Positions 43,043 through 52,933 of a DNA stretch of 64,000 nt are shown piece by piece. This DNA comes from Carboxylicivirga litoralis (GTDB taxonomy: Bacteria; Bacteroidota; Bacteroidia; Bacteroidales; Marinilabiliaceae), in contig NZ_JAFMVC010000002.1 of the NCBI RefSeq assembly GCF_025499605.1, forward strand, positions 62,001 through 126,000. Direction: 5' to 3'. Under the pieces are notes generated by a model. That model did not search any database and was not told where the DNA came from. It saw nothing but the letters and a program-made list of their open reading frames with translations. How positions within the stretch are numbered: position 1 is the first letter of the stretch; each line of letters begins with the position of its first letter. The position numbers were made by a program, and so were the translations under genes.

Positions 43043-43747
43043 TTAATCTCTGTTGCCCAGATACTGCATTAAAAAGAACAGCAAAGTTGCCAGCGCTGAT
43101 AAAGCCGCCACAACATAGGTATAAGCCGCCCACTTTAAAGCATCTTTTGCTTTGTCGTGCGTGTCGTGGGTTGTAATACCGGCCGTGTTTAACCAGGCTA
43201 ATGCCCGCTTGCTGGCATCAATTTCTACCGGTAAGGTGATAAACGCAAATAATGTAAACACCGCGTAACAGGCAATAATGATTTGTAATGCCAGGTTCGG
43301 ACTTAATAAGCCATCAATGGCAAATACACCGAAAATCATTGCGTAAAACATAATGTTCAAAACCTTAGCACTCACATTCTGAATGGGTACCATGGCCGAA
43401 CGAAATTCCAGAAACGGATAACTATTAGCATGCTGAATGGCGTGACCGGTTTCGTGGGCTGCTACCGCAGCTGATGCCACACTACGTCCGTTATAAACAT
43501 CCGGACTCAGGTTAATGGTTCTTGAAGCCGGGTTATAATGGTCACTCAAACGTCCCTGAACGCAGTTAACCTGCACATTCATCAAGCCATTTTGACGCAA
43601 CATTTTTTCAGCCACCTCTTTTCCTGTCATGCCATAGTTGATAGGAATCTGAGCGTATTTTTTGAATTTACTTTTAAGTCGTGAACTAACAGCCCAGCTA
43701 AGGATAGCAAAGCCTATAAAAATGATTAATAAAGCCGGTGAAAACAT
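43043..43747 (-). CDS. YugP-type zinc metallopeptidase
   Basis: 234 residues. N-terminal membrane helix (about 3-20), a HETGHAIQHA metalloprotease motif (HExxH form with a following His), and C-terminal membrane helices (about 135-160, 205-228). This is the neutral zinc metallopeptidase family 2 (YugP). Catalytic His and Glu are present so it should be active. Inner membrane; substrates unknown. Terminator downstream, single-gene unit. Confidence 0.9.
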   Translation of the reverse strand: MFSPALLIIFIGFAILSWAVSSRLKSKFKKYAQIPINYGMTGKEVAEKMLRQNGLMNVQVNCVQGRLSDHYNPASRTINLSPDVYNGRSVASAAVAAHETGHAIQHANSYPFLEFRSAMVPIQNVSAKVLNIMFYAMIFGVFAIDGLLSPNLALQIIIACYAVFTLFAFITLPVEIDASKRALAWLNTAGITTHDTHDKAKDALKWAAYTYVVAALSALATLLFFLMQYLGNRD

Positions 43748-43792
43748 AGTCTATTTTTTCTGCTGGTTATAACAAAAATATTGCCAATTTTA

Positions 43793-46700
43793 TTATTCTG
43801 GCAGAATGACATTAAAAGTTGTGCCCTCGCCTACCTGGCTGATGCATTCAATCTGGCCGCCAATGTTGTCAACGTATCGTTTGACGATATAAAGTCCAAG
43901 GCCTGATGATGGAGTATGACCATTTCTTCCACTATCCAGTTTTTTATACTTGGAAAATAAGTGTGGTATTAAATCCTCCTCAATGCCAGGACCCTGATCA
44001 CTAATGCCAATGACAGGTTTATTATCTGTTAGTTGTATTGACATTGTTATAGTCGTTTCTTCTGGCGAAAATTTTATGGCGTTGGATAGTAGGTTCGATA
44101 TTATCTTCTCAAGTATGGTAAAGTCCGATTCTACTATAACGTCTTCTGTTTGCCACTTTATTGATAACGCTTTTTCTTCCAATAAATCGGCGTATTGAGC
44201 TACCACTTCACGCATTAATTCAATGGCTGCAAACTTACTTTTGTTAATAGCAAAAGTGCTTTGTTCCAGACGCTTGATTTCGCTCACCTGGTTCACCATT
44301 TCTTTAATGTGCCACAGCGAGTCAAAGATGTATTGCAAGGCTTCGTCTTTCTCGCTTTCGTCGATGTCATCTTCTTGTTTCAGGCTACTAATCAATGAAA
44401 CAGATGATGTAATAGGGCGTTCAATTTCTTTGGTAAATAACGAAATCAGGTGGTTGTTTTCCTGGTTAAGCCGGTCAACATCGGCTTGTTGTTTCAAAAT
44501 AAGCTGGTTTTGCTCAAAGGCATTTTTATTCACCTCTTCAAGCGAACGACGTTGTTCTTCCAGCTTGTCAAAAGCATGTGCATTCTCAAGTGCAATACTT
44601 GTATAGATGCTGATGTTACGCATGAAATTCAGGTGGTACGAGCTATAGGCTCTTTTCTCTGCACTCTGAACCGTGATAACACCAAATGGAGCATCATTGC
44701 CTTTAAGCGGAATGTAAATGATGGATTGACTATTTATATCACCCGGCACCGGCCTTATCTCCTGCACATAGTTTTTGTATTCAACTTCGAAGTCGTTGAT
44801 AAAGACCTCTTTATCGTTGATTAGGCTGTGTATGGATAAACGCTCAACATCATCAAGTGGGAAAGTTAAAAAAGGTATGCGTTCACCATTAAGAATGGTG
44901 TTGTTGAAATCAAGCGAGTTAGTTTCCTGAACAAATAAACCAACGCCAAACAAATAGGTGTCCATTATTTCGCTGGCTGCTTTGTAAACCAGGTCAAAAA
45001 TACTGTCGGTTGACAGGTTGGCAGTTAATATTTTACCTATCTCTGTTAGTTTCTCTAAGTCGCTTAACGATGATGAAATTGACAGTGCTTGCTTTTCTAT
45101 CTTAGCATTTTGCTGTTTGAGCTGCTCATTTTGCTTTACAATCTCCTTTTTTTGCTCGTTAATTTCTTTTGTTTTGGATGAAATCAGTGTTTCCAGTTCA
45201 AAGCGAAGCGCTTTGGTTCGTTGCTGCCACGAAATAACAAGCGCTCCCAATAGTCCCATTATCAGCATGATGATGAGTGCCCGGAAAGAAGTAGTTCGAT
45301 ACCATTCGGGATGAATACTAAATTCGTAGATAGCACCTTCTTCGTTGCGAATATTGCTATTGTTGGCGGCAGTTACCCTAAAGGAGTACTCACCTGAAGG
45401 AAGCGATGGGTAGGCCACAGTGTTTGATGTGCCTTCGATCCATTCGGTTTCAAGAGGTTCTAATCGCCAGTAATATTTTATTTTTTCGGGTACAGAGTAA
45501 CAAAGAGCGTCAAACTTAAACGAAATATTATTATCGCTGCTGGACAGGCTTAACTTATCAGGGATGCCAAACCAGGGTACAATCGAATCGTATGATGCTA
45601 CATACTCTTTTGATTGCCAGTCCGGTTGTTTGTATGATAATTCAATGTCACGAATGTAAACGTTGGGCGGCGAAAAGTTAGTGCGCTTTTCCATAGGATT
45701 GTAGCGCATGGCGCCTTTAATGGTACCAAACCAAAGGTGACCATCGTTATCTAGCAGGTTAGCAGTACCATTGTTTTCGATTCCTACAAAGCCATCGTGC
45801 TTGTCGAAGTGAATAACCTCAAATACTTTACCGGTTGATGAGATGGATAATTTATCGATACCACTTTGAGCCCCGGCAAAGATATTACCATCCCTATCGG
45901 CAATAACCGAGTAAATATTATCACCCGAAAGACCTTTGTCGGTGTCAAAAACTATCCAGTTTGTTCCATCGAAGCGGATAAGTCCATCGGTAAAAGTGGC
46001 AAACCATATGTTGCCGGCCTTATCTTCGGCACCTTGTAATATGTAGGAGGAAGCTATTTGCTGGCCTTCCAGAAATTGTGTGAAAACACCTTTGTTGTAC
46101 AAAGTAACGCCACGTGAAGTTGATAACCACAGCCGGTCTTTGCTATCGGACAATACATGATAAATGGTGTTATCCTGCATATTGGCATTGTAGGTGTTGT
46201 AGAATGTCGCTTTTCCTTTATAGCTCTTAATAAGCCCATGTTGGTAGCTTCCAAAGAAGAAGGTATCTTTTTGCGTAACGATATTACCTAATGGAATTCT
46301 TTTCTTCCACCCGTAACGTTCATTGACCGACTTGAATGATGTTCCGTTAAATTCCCAAAGACCATTAATAGTTGCCATCAGAATATTACCATTGGGCAAT
46401 TCATGAAAATCTTTAATGGCCATTAAATCAGGTGTATCGTCAGGATAGTATTGTTGAATATTTTTACCTTTTAGAGTAGCAAATCCACCTTCTCCATCAG
46501 CAAAGTAATAGGTGCCTTTCGAATCCTGGAATAGTGCCCGGATGATGTCATCGGTAAGGCCGTTGTTGCGGTTAAGTGACAAAAAAAGATTGCCACTATA
46601 ACGAACCAAACCGGCCCCTAAGGTGCCCATCCAGATGTTTCCTTCTGCATCCTGATGTAAATTGTAAACCGTGTTAATGGGTAGACCATTTTCTTTGTTA

Positions 46701-47581
46701 AAAATCTGCCAACCCGATTTTTTATTGAATTTGGCAACACCACCCTGTTCTATTGTGAACCAATAGGTTCCTTCTCTGTCTTGAAAACCATTTAATAAAA
46801 GGTGGTCATCAATACTTTCAGGAATTTCAATTTCTTTATCTCCTTTCCCATCAATGTGTATTATTAGTTTTGATGATTGGCTGGAGCTTAATAGGCTTAA
46901 CCAGAGGTTATTATTTCTATCGCGGAAAAGTGGCCAGCGAACGACTCGTTCATCCTTAGCCACCAGGTTATTATCATATGCCTCTAGCTTGTCGTTTCGT
47001 AAAACCAGGAGTTCTCGGGGAGTTGTGATTAATAAACCATCTTTACCATTGGATAATATCTTATAAATAGGGCCTTTGTCTTTTAATTCATCTTCAAATT
47101 CTTCTGAAATGTTGGTGATGGTATTATCACTGATTTTATATAAGCGACGTTCGCCAGAAATCATTCTGGCTAAACACCATATATTGCCATCAATGGTTTC
47201 GCAAAACGTTGCATTGTCGGTAAATAAAGTAGTGTCGGAAGAAATTACTGATGTATAATGAAGACCATCGTATTTTTGAATTCCTTTAGGTGTGGCAATC
47301 CATAGGTTGTAGTTGTTATCGTGCACTAAACCAAGAATAATATTATCGAGTAAGCCATTCTTTTTAGTAAAGACCTCAAAGTTCTTACCATTGAAACGAC
47401 ATAACCCGCCACCATTGGTTCCAACCCATAAATAACCAAACTGGTCTTCGGCCATCGAAGCAACTTCCGATTGAGGTAAGCCTTCTTCTAACGAATATTG
47501 CTTAAAATGGAAGTGTTGTGCTTCACTAATATGAAATACCAGCCAAAATGTTAGTGTGACTATAAGTATGGACTGTCTCAT
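43793..47581 (-). CDS. propeller-type sensor histidine kinase without the phospho-acceptor His
   Basis: 1262 residues. Signal peptide, two seven-bladed periplasmic propellers (about 25-640; many Reg_prop repeats of the LWVGTNGGGL/IWMGTLGAGL type), a Y_Y_Y domain (about 690-760), one membrane helix (about 768-788), coiled coil, a GAF domain (about 845-1005), coiled coil, then a HisKA-like helix and HATPase_c (about 1140-1262: NLLSNAIKFS, DQGPGI, SSGLGLYIV). There is no C-terminal receiver or AraC part as in hybrid HTCS. At the H-box the sequence is FTKEIERPI, so residue 1051 is Lys instead of His (codon 44429-44431). Likely cannot autophosphorylate conventionally. Confidence 0.85.
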   Translation of the reverse strand: MRQSILIVTLTFWLVFHISEAQHFHFKQYSLEEGLPQSEVASMAEDQFGYLWVGTNGGGLCRFNGKNFEVFTKKNGLLDNIILGLVHDNNYNLWIATPKGIQKYDGLHYTSVISSDTTLFTDNATFCETIDGNIWCLARMISGERRLYKISDNTITNISEEFEDELKDKGPIYKILSNGKDGLLITTPRELLVLRNDKLEAYDNNLVAKDERVVRWPLFRDRNNNLWLSLLSSSQSSKLIIHIDGKGDKEIEIPESIDDHLLLNGFQDREGTYWFTIEQGGVAKFNKKSGWQIFNKENGLPINTVYNLHQDAEGNIWMGTLGAGLVRYSGNLFLSLNRNNGLTDDIIRALFQDSKGTYYFADGEGGFATLKGKNIQQYYPDDTPDLMAIKDFHELPNGNILMATINGLWEFNGTSFKSVNERYGWKKRIPLGNIVTQKDTFFFGSYQHGLIKSYKGKATFYNTYNANMQDNTIYHVLSDSKDRLWLSTSRGVTLYNKGVFTQFLEGQQIASSYILQGAEDKAGNIWFATFTDGLIRFDGTNWIVFDTDKGLSGDNIYSVIADRDGNIFAGAQSGIDKLSISSTGKVFEVIHFDKHDGFVGIENNGTANLLDNDGHLWFGTIKGAMRYNPMEKRTNFSPPNVYIRDIELSYKQPDWQSKEYVASYDSIVPWFGIPDKLSLSSSDNNISFKFDALCYSVPEKIKYYWRLEPLETEWIEGTSNTVAYPSLPSGEYSFRVTAANNSNIRNEEGAIYEFSIHPEWYRTTSFRALIIMLIMGLLGALVISWQQRTKALRFELETLISSKTKEINEQKKEIVKQNEQLKQQNAKIEKQALSISSSLSDLEKLTEIGKILTANLSTDSIFDLVYKAASEIMDTYLFGVGLFVQETNSLDFNNTILNGERIPFLTFPLDDVERLSIHSLINDKEVFINDFEVEYKNYVQEIRPVPGDINSQSIIYIPLKGNDAPFGVITVQSAEKRAYSSYHLNFMRNISIYTSIALENAHAFDKLEEQRRSLEEVNKNAFEQNQLILKQQADVDRLNQENNHLISLFTKEIERPITSSVSLISSLKQEDDIDESEKDEALQYIFDSLWHIKEMVNQVSEIKRLEQSTFAINKSKFAAIELMREVVAQYADLLEEKALSIKWQTEDVIVESDFTILEKIISNLLSNAIKFSPEETTITMSIQLTDNKPVIGISDQGPGIEEDLIPHLFSKYKKLDSGRNGHTPSSGLGLYIVKRYVDNIGGQIECISQVGEGTTFNVILPE

Positions 47582-47691
47582 GGGTTTAATATTACCTGAT
47601 AAATATACCGTTTTAGCATTAGCATAACAAATGACTTTTGATAATTGGGTTATTATTTCTGCTAAGTGTCATGTGGTTGTTTATAAGACCT

Positions 47692-49194
47692 TTAAAAACG
47701 GAAATAGATAAAAGGTAGCAGAGTGCTTTGATGAAGCGAATAGATAATGTAAAATGCAAGAGAGAGCAGAGTGATTTTAATCAAGACAGGAGCTTTAACA
47801 AAGCGAAGTTTTATTCTGCTTCGGAATTTATCTGGAAGCCAGTGGATGGTGAAACCAATCAGTATTAACGCAAAAGTATAGGGCATTGAATTGATTATGT
47901 CAATGATATCGTATGGCATAAATGCCCGACGCATCCTGTCGAAGATAATTTGTACGTTTTGTATAGAATCGACGCGGAAGACAATCCATGTTAATACCAC
48001 AAAATGGAAAGTTATAAACCAGCCAATGCTTTTAATAAATCTGGTGTTCTTTTTAATGACGCGATTGATGGAGTGATTAATCATTAAGCCTAATCCATGT
48101 AAAGCTCCCCATATAATAAACTTTAGGGCTGCACCATGCCATAATCCACCCAATAGCATAGTTATCATCAGGTTGAACAAGGTTCTGACTCGTCCTTTGC
48201 GGTTACCACCCAGGGGAATATATAAATAGTCGCGTAACCAAGAGGAAAGACTGATGTGCCATCGCCGCCAGAAATCACTTAACGAAGTGGCTTTATAAGG
48301 ATGATTGAAGTTTTTGGGAAGCCTGAAGCCAAGTAATAATGCTACACCAAGGGCAATGTCGGTATAGCCAGAGAAGTCGCAATATATCTGAAGTGTATAG
48401 GCATAAATGGCGCTGATGATTTCAAAGCCCGAATAGGAAATAGGGTGTTCAAAAATGCGATCCACAAAATTGACGGACAGGAAATCGGAAATGACCATTT
48501 TCTTAAACAGGCCACCAACAATTAACAAAGCGGCCCACCATATCCATTTATCAGACAGAACAAGGCGTTTATAAATCTGCGGAATAAACTGCTTGGCGCG
48601 TACTATTGGCCCGGCAATCAACTGGGGGAAGAAGGACACATAAAACCCAAAGTCGATAATGTTTTTAACGGGTTTCAACTCTTTTCGATACACATCAACA
48701 CTGTAGCTAATGGTTTGAAAGGTGAAAAAAGAGATGCCCACCGGCAGAGTTATTTTGTCAATACTAAACGATGTCCCAAAAACTTCGTTGGATGCATTGG
48801 CCAGATAATCAACTGTGTTAATGGGGGTGGAAGTAATATATGCGATGAGGTCGGTCAGGAAATAAGTGTATTTAAAATATGCCAGGACCGAAAGGTTGAT
48901 TATAATGCTTAAGCTCAGCAGGAGTTTTCGTTTTAGCTTGGTTTTTGTGCTATAAATGGCCAAGCCAATGCTGTAATCCACAATCGTGGAAAGAATCAGC
49001 AAACTAAAAAAGTATCCTCCGGTTTTATAGTAGAAAAACAAACTGGCAAAAAACAGAAAGGCAATGCGCAACGGACGCACGTTCTGAAGTATTACATTAA
49101 AAAACAGAATAGCACCGAAAAATACCCAAAATGCCACGTGGGTAAACAAAAATAAGTCGGATTGACCAAATACTTTTATTAATAACTCTTCCAT
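47692..49194 (-). CDS. MBOAT-family O-acyltransferase (AlgI/DltB-like)
   Basis: 500 residues from ATG 49194 (the frame is open to 49221). About ten membrane helices; the MBOAT active-site His in LLGGLWHGAALKFIIWGALHG, and the DFWRRWHISLSSWLRDYLYIPLGG block, both typical of AlgI. Transfers acyl (often acetyl) groups to an exported polymer. It overlaps the upstream SGNH hydrolase gene by 16 nt, a common pair in which the SGNH protein finishes acyl transfer in the periplasm. Confidence 0.92.
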   Translation of the reverse strand: MEELLIKVFGQSDLFLFTHVAFWVFFGAILFFNVILQNVRPLRIAFLFFASLFFYYKTGGYFFSLLILSTIVDYSIGLAIYSTKTKLKRKLLLSLSIIINLSVLAYFKYTYFLTDLIAYITSTPINTVDYLANASNEVFGTSFSIDKITLPVGISFFTFQTISYSVDVYRKELKPVKNIIDFGFYVSFFPQLIAGPIVRAKQFIPQIYKRLVLSDKWIWWAALLIVGGLFKKMVISDFLSVNFVDRIFEHPISYSGFEIISAIYAYTLQIYCDFSGYTDIALGVALLLGFRLPKNFNHPYKATSLSDFWRRWHISLSSWLRDYLYIPLGGNRKGRVRTLFNLMITMLLGGLWHGAALKFIIWGALHGLGLMINHSINRVIKKNTRFIKSIGWFITFHFVVLTWIVFRVDSIQNVQIIFDRMRRAFMPYDIIDIINSMPYTFALILIGFTIHWLPDKFRSRIKLRFVKAPVLIKITLLSLAFYIIYSLHQSTLLPFIYFRF

Positions 49195-50588
49195 GGTTGA
49201 GGTTTTTGAGTTAATAAACAAGTATCGGCATCTGCGAAATTATCAAAGTGTTGCCACAGTGCTTTGGTCAGATAATTAGCTGCTTTCTTGCCACCTAATC
49301 GCGTAAAATGAATATAGTCTGTTAAAGCTAGCGGCGGTTCATTTTCGCTCCACTTGATGATGGAACCACTACCGCCCATGGCTTCATATAAATCAAAGAA
49401 GGCAAAATTATTTTCCAGGGCAATAGCTTTTTGGGCATCGCGAATACGCGACAGGTGTTGATGCGATTCCAGCTGGCCATTGTTGAAATGTGCCGCATCG
49501 GCAACGCCAACAATAATAACCGGTACTTCGGGCAGGTATTTTTTGAGCAAGTCAAACTGCTTGGCCATTTGTACTTTGTAGAAGTGATAGTTGGGTGCTA
49601 CTGTTGGAACAATATTAGTTCCAAACTGGAAGATTATCATGCCAATCTCCAGGTGCTCGCCCATGGCAGCAAATAAGTCTGCATCAGTTCGATGTAATAG
49701 CGGTGTGCTCTGACCACGCATGGCAATGTTATCAACCGATATACCGGCAATACTATCTAAAGCACAACCTAAAATATGCACTCTTGCCTTACTGGATAAT
49801 TCAAACTGTAATGTGGGCGATAACTGTTCGAACTCCCAGTTAATTTCTGTCAGGTTCTTTGAAGGAGCTAAAGCATCATTGATCACCTCTGTGTTTTTAA
49901 TTTGACCTTTTATCACAAGGGTGTCGGTGTGCGGTGCAATAAAAAGACGAACTTTTTGGTAATGCGATGCATGTTTTTCGGCCCAGCGAGAGGCACTGAT
50001 TTTAAATGCACCTTCAGATTTGGCTTCCAACGATGCAGTTTGTCCCATTAAGCCATAGGCTCTATTGCTTAAGTGGTATTTACGGTTAAAAGCACTGTGT
50101 ATCTTCCAGTCGCCTTTACTATCGAGCCAAACAGATGGATTAATGCGTTGTGGATCATAAATGGTTGTTAAGCCGGGACCACTGCCCCCAAAACGATTCT
50201 GAAAAGCCTCGCGAATGTAAGCCGTGATGCGATCGCCTTCAATCTGAGAATCGCCATAATGAAGGATTCTGAGATTACGTTTGTCTTTCGTACTTTTTAC
50301 TAGCTGTTGATGGAATGTTTCTAGTTGTTCAAGAAACAAGGTGGGACAACTTAGATGCGCTTTTGTAATAACTGTGTCTTTGCGAAGTGCTTTTGGTGGA
50401 GCAGTTATCGTATCGATAAAGATAGTTTGAGTAATGGTTGTGCTATCGATGTCTTGTTCTTCTTCGATGCTGGAAATGTTTAGTTGCCAATTACCAGGAT
50501 GATAAGGGAAAGGTACCAACAGCATTAAAACAACAGCTCCTCCCATTATCAGAATGAAATAGAGGAATATACGAAGCTGCTGGTTCAT
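49179..50588 (-). CDS. SGNH/GDSL-like acyl hydrolase or transferase paired with MBOAT
   Basis: 469 residues. One N-terminal membrane helix (about 8-26), then an SGNH fold: block I LRILHYGDSQIEGDRI with the nucleophile Ser, block III FQFGTN with the Gly/Asn, and the final Asp-His pair in LTDYIHFTRLG. The block II Gly region is in IAMRGQS. Periplasmic, membrane anchored. Overlap with the MBOAT gene suggests joint acylation of a surface polysaccharide, like AlgJ/AlgX or DltD with their MBOAT partners. Acceptor unknown. Confidence 0.85.
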   Translation of the reverse strand: MNQQLRIFLYFILIMGGAVVLMLLVPFPYHPGNWQLNISSIEEEQDIDSTTITQTIFIDTITAPPKALRKDTVITKAHLSCPTLFLEQLETFHQQLVKSTKDKRNLRILHYGDSQIEGDRITAYIREAFQNRFGGSGPGLTTIYDPQRINPSVWLDSKGDWKIHSAFNRKYHLSNRAYGLMGQTASLEAKSEGAFKISASRWAEKHASHYQKVRLFIAPHTDTLVIKGQIKNTEVINDALAPSKNLTEINWEFEQLSPTLQFELSSKARVHILGCALDSIAGISVDNIAMRGQSTPLLHRTDADLFAAMGEHLEIGMIIFQFGTNIVPTVAPNYHFYKVQMAKQFDLLKKYLPEVPVIIVGVADAAHFNNGQLESHQHLSRIRDAQKAIALENNFAFFDLYEAMGGSGSIIKWSENEPPLALTDYIHFTRLGGKKAANYLTKALWQHFDNFADADTCLLTQKPQPWKSY

Positions 50589-50639
50589 AGATTATTGGGA
50601 TTTCTTGTAAAATAAACAATTATCATCAATATATGGAAC

Positions 50640-50674
50640 AAGGGGTGAATATTCATTCGAAATACTCACCCCTT
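50640..50674. terminator. hairpin between MltD-like and SGNH genes
   Basis: AAGGGGTGA 50640-50648 pairs with TCACCCCTT 50666-50674. T residues after it on the minus strand are few, so it is a weak terminator for the MltD-like gene. Confidence 0.55.
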
Positions 50675-50694
50675 GCTTAGTTCTTTTTGCTTAA

Positions 50695-52239
50695 CTATGA
50701 TTTAGGTCGAATTTTAAGTTTTTGACCAACCCAAAGTTTTGATGACCCATTGAGTCCGTTTAAGTCCATAATATTTTTATTGGAGATACCCGGATATTTC
50801 TTAGCAATGGTCCAAAGGTTATCACCCGAGCGCACGGTGTAATATTCGTAATTTGAATCGATTGGCTCATTCTTTTTAGGGGCAGACGCACTATTCGAAG
50901 TAACAGTTTTGCTACTCAGCCTTTGTTTATCGGCATATGACATGTCGTTAATGCGACTGTAGTACTCTGTTTTGTCTTTTGGCACATAAACGCGCAGTTT
51001 TTGACCTACGCGAATCATATTGCGACGTATGTTGTTCCAATATCTTAAATCTGAAGTTCTAACATCGTACCAGTCGGCAATGAGGCCAACTGCATCACCC
51101 GATTTAACCGTGTAATAGACTGTTGCTTTGTTTTTAGGTGTATCAGGTGTATAAGCCGTGTATTGCGGTTTAACGGTTGATTTGCCATTGACAAAATAAG
51201 TGTCGCGTTTGTAGGCATAAATACTGTCTTCAATTGCGGCAAAGTTAGAGGCATCGTTGATGGCTAAACGTAAGGCGTAGTTAGTGCCGGCCGGAATTAA
51301 GTCTTTACGATATTGTGGGTTCAGGCTTCTCAAATAATCCACTTTTACATTCAGTTTCTCAGCTACCTGTTTGAAATGTAATGGTTTATTAATAGCAATG
51401 GTATCTGTCACAATCGGAAGACTGTTAGGATTGGCGTATAAATTATGCTCTTTGGCGTACATAAAGGTGTAGGTAGCCGCAATAAAAGCCGGAACATAAC
51501 CACGTGTTTCGCGTGGCAGATGATAGTATATTTTCCAGAAATCGCGATGACCACCAGAACGACGAATGGCTTTATTAACATTACCAGGGCCGCAATTGTA
51601 GGCGGCAATCACCAAAAACCAATCTTTGTAGATGGCATATAAATCATCTAAAAAGTCAATGGCAGCCACGGTTGATTTGTATGGGTCGCGACGCTCATCG
51701 ACATATGAATTGATGGTTAAGCCGTATTGCTTACCCGTGTAATACATAAACTGCCATAAGCCCGATGCTCCAGCTCTTGAATAAGCTCTTGGGTTAAGCG
51801 CCGATTCAATGATTGGTAAATACTTCAGCTCTAAAGGCATCTGACGTGCATCAAGCTCTTGCTCAAACATGGGGAAATAGTATTCTGATAATCCTAACAT
51901 GTTTTGCACCAGCTCACGACGACGGATGGTATATAATTCGATATGTCCTCTGACAATGGAATTAAAAGTATAGGGCATTGGAGAACTAATGGCTTCAATG
52001 CGTTTGATATAAACTGAATCAGGCAGTTTACTGATTGTGGTATTCAATGGAATTGAATCGGGTACTAAATTGCTAGCTGCCTTTTTAATATACCATTGAT
52101 TAACCAGGCTATCTAAACATTCTTCAAGATATGGAGGCGTATCAATTTCAGGGTTCGAATCAATATCACTTTGTGCGTTTGCAACAAATCCAACAACAAC
52201 CATACAGGTCAAAACGACCAGCTCTTTCACCTTTTGCAT
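50695..52239 (-). CDS. mltD: membrane-bound lytic murein transglycosylase D-like protein with LysM domains
   Basis: 514 residues. Signal peptide (about 1-22, VGFVANAQ). An SLT lysozyme-like domain (about 110-260) with the catalytic Glu in LPIIESALNPRAYSRAGASG and the WQFMYYTG, AAYNCGPGNV motifs. Then LysM repeats (about 345-390 and 465-512, YTVRSGDNLWTIAKKY). Cleaves peptidoglycan to anhydro-muropeptides in the periplasm. Gene order mltD-DUF5683-parB-parA is conserved in Bacteroidota. Start is ATG 6 nt after the DUF5683 stop. Confidence 0.92.
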   Translation of the reverse strand: MQKVKELVVLTCMVVVGFVANAQSDIDSNPEIDTPPYLEECLDSLVNQWYIKKAASNLVPDSIPLNTTISKLPDSVYIKRIEAISSPMPYTFNSIVRGHIELYTIRRRELVQNMLGLSEYYFPMFEQELDARQMPLELKYLPIIESALNPRAYSRAGASGLWQFMYYTGKQYGLTINSYVDERRDPYKSTVAAIDFLDDLYAIYKDWFLVIAAYNCGPGNVNKAIRRSGGHRDFWKIYYHLPRETRGYVPAFIAATYTFMYAKEHNLYANPNSLPIVTDTIAINKPLHFKQVAEKLNVKVDYLRSLNPQYRKDLIPAGTNYALRLAINDASNFAAIEDSIYAYKRDTYFVNGKSTVKPQYTAYTPDTPKNKATVYYTVKSGDAVGLIADWYDVRTSDLRYWNNIRRNMIRVGQKLRVYVPKDKTEYYSRINDMSYADKQRLSSKTVTSNSASAPKKNEPIDSNYEYYTVRSGDNLWTIAKKYPGISNKNIMDLNGLNGSSKLWVGQKLKIRPKS

Positions 52240-52245
52240 AAATCA

Positions 52246-52902
52246 CTAAAATTTAAGTTTCAATTGAAGGCCAACGCCTGCAAAATCTCCCGGAATAGGA
52301 GGCATCATGGATGGCTGAACACCCATTGATAAATCATCACTAATATCGAAATTATAAAAATGTGCATCTACAGCAGCATCAACAATTTGAATCACATAAA
52401 TACCAATCATACCAATGTAACTCAAATCGCGATAACGGCGGTAATATTGCTTCTTGCTACTTAAAGCTTCTTCGAACCATTGTTCATATTCGCCATAAAT
52501 TTGTTCTTCTGTCAAGCTGGGAGGAATAAATTCCATGTAGCTTTTGTTGCCAGGGTCACGAATGATAAAATCACGATAGGCCGATTTGTATTTCTTATAA
52601 TACGTTGAGTTAAAATCAATGGCATAAGCCACACCGGCAATACCTGCATACAGAATTGGAATTTTCCAGTACTTTTTATTGTAGGCCTGTCCTAAACCCG
52701 GAAGAATAGCCGCATAAAACGAGGCTTTATGCGGTGAATGTTTTTTCTCAATAACAGGTGTTTCAACAATTACACCTTGCATGATGGCGGTATCGCCTTG
52801 AGAAACAAAAGTATCTGTCTTTTGTGCTTGAAGTGCATACGAGAAACTCAAAAACACTACTAAACACCACAGCCATTTATGATATTGTTTTGTTGTGGTC
52901 AA
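52246..52902 (-). CDS. DUF5683 domain protein
   Basis: 218 residues. Signal peptide (about 1-26), then ASFYAAILPGLGQAYNKKYWKIPILY, the DUF5683 signature, a membrane-helix pair (about 70-95) and more helices (about 160-185, YIGMIGIYVIQIVDAAVDAHFYNF), ending in a beta-like segment. Exported or membrane, function unknown, found between parB and mltD across Bacteroidota, as here (31 nt to parB). Confidence 0.88.
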   Translation of the reverse strand: MTTTKQYHKWLWCLVVFLSFSYALQAQKTDTFVSQGDTAIMQGVIVETPVIEKKHSPHKASFYAAILPGLGQAYNKKYWKIPILYAGIAGVAYAIDFNSTYYKKYKSAYRDFIIRDPGNKSYMEFIPPSLTEEQIYGEYEQWFEEALSSKKQYYRRYRDLSYIGMIGIYVIQIVDAAVDAHFYNFDISDDLSMGVQPSMMPPIPGDFAGVGLQLKLKF

Positions 52903-52933
52903 ATCTTATCTATTTCAAGCAAATAAAAAGCTA

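Noticed and set aside
44223-44606. Long plus-strand frame antisense to the propeller kinase
   Set aside because: Ser/Cys-rich shadow of the coding strand without family features; other antisense frames in the window were dropped for the same reason.
46095-46115. CACGTGAA near 46105 as a parS half-site
   Set aside because: Only the central part of TGTTTCACGTGAAACA is matched, it is inside a kinase gene, and other CACGTG sites in the window fit no better. No parS is claimed.
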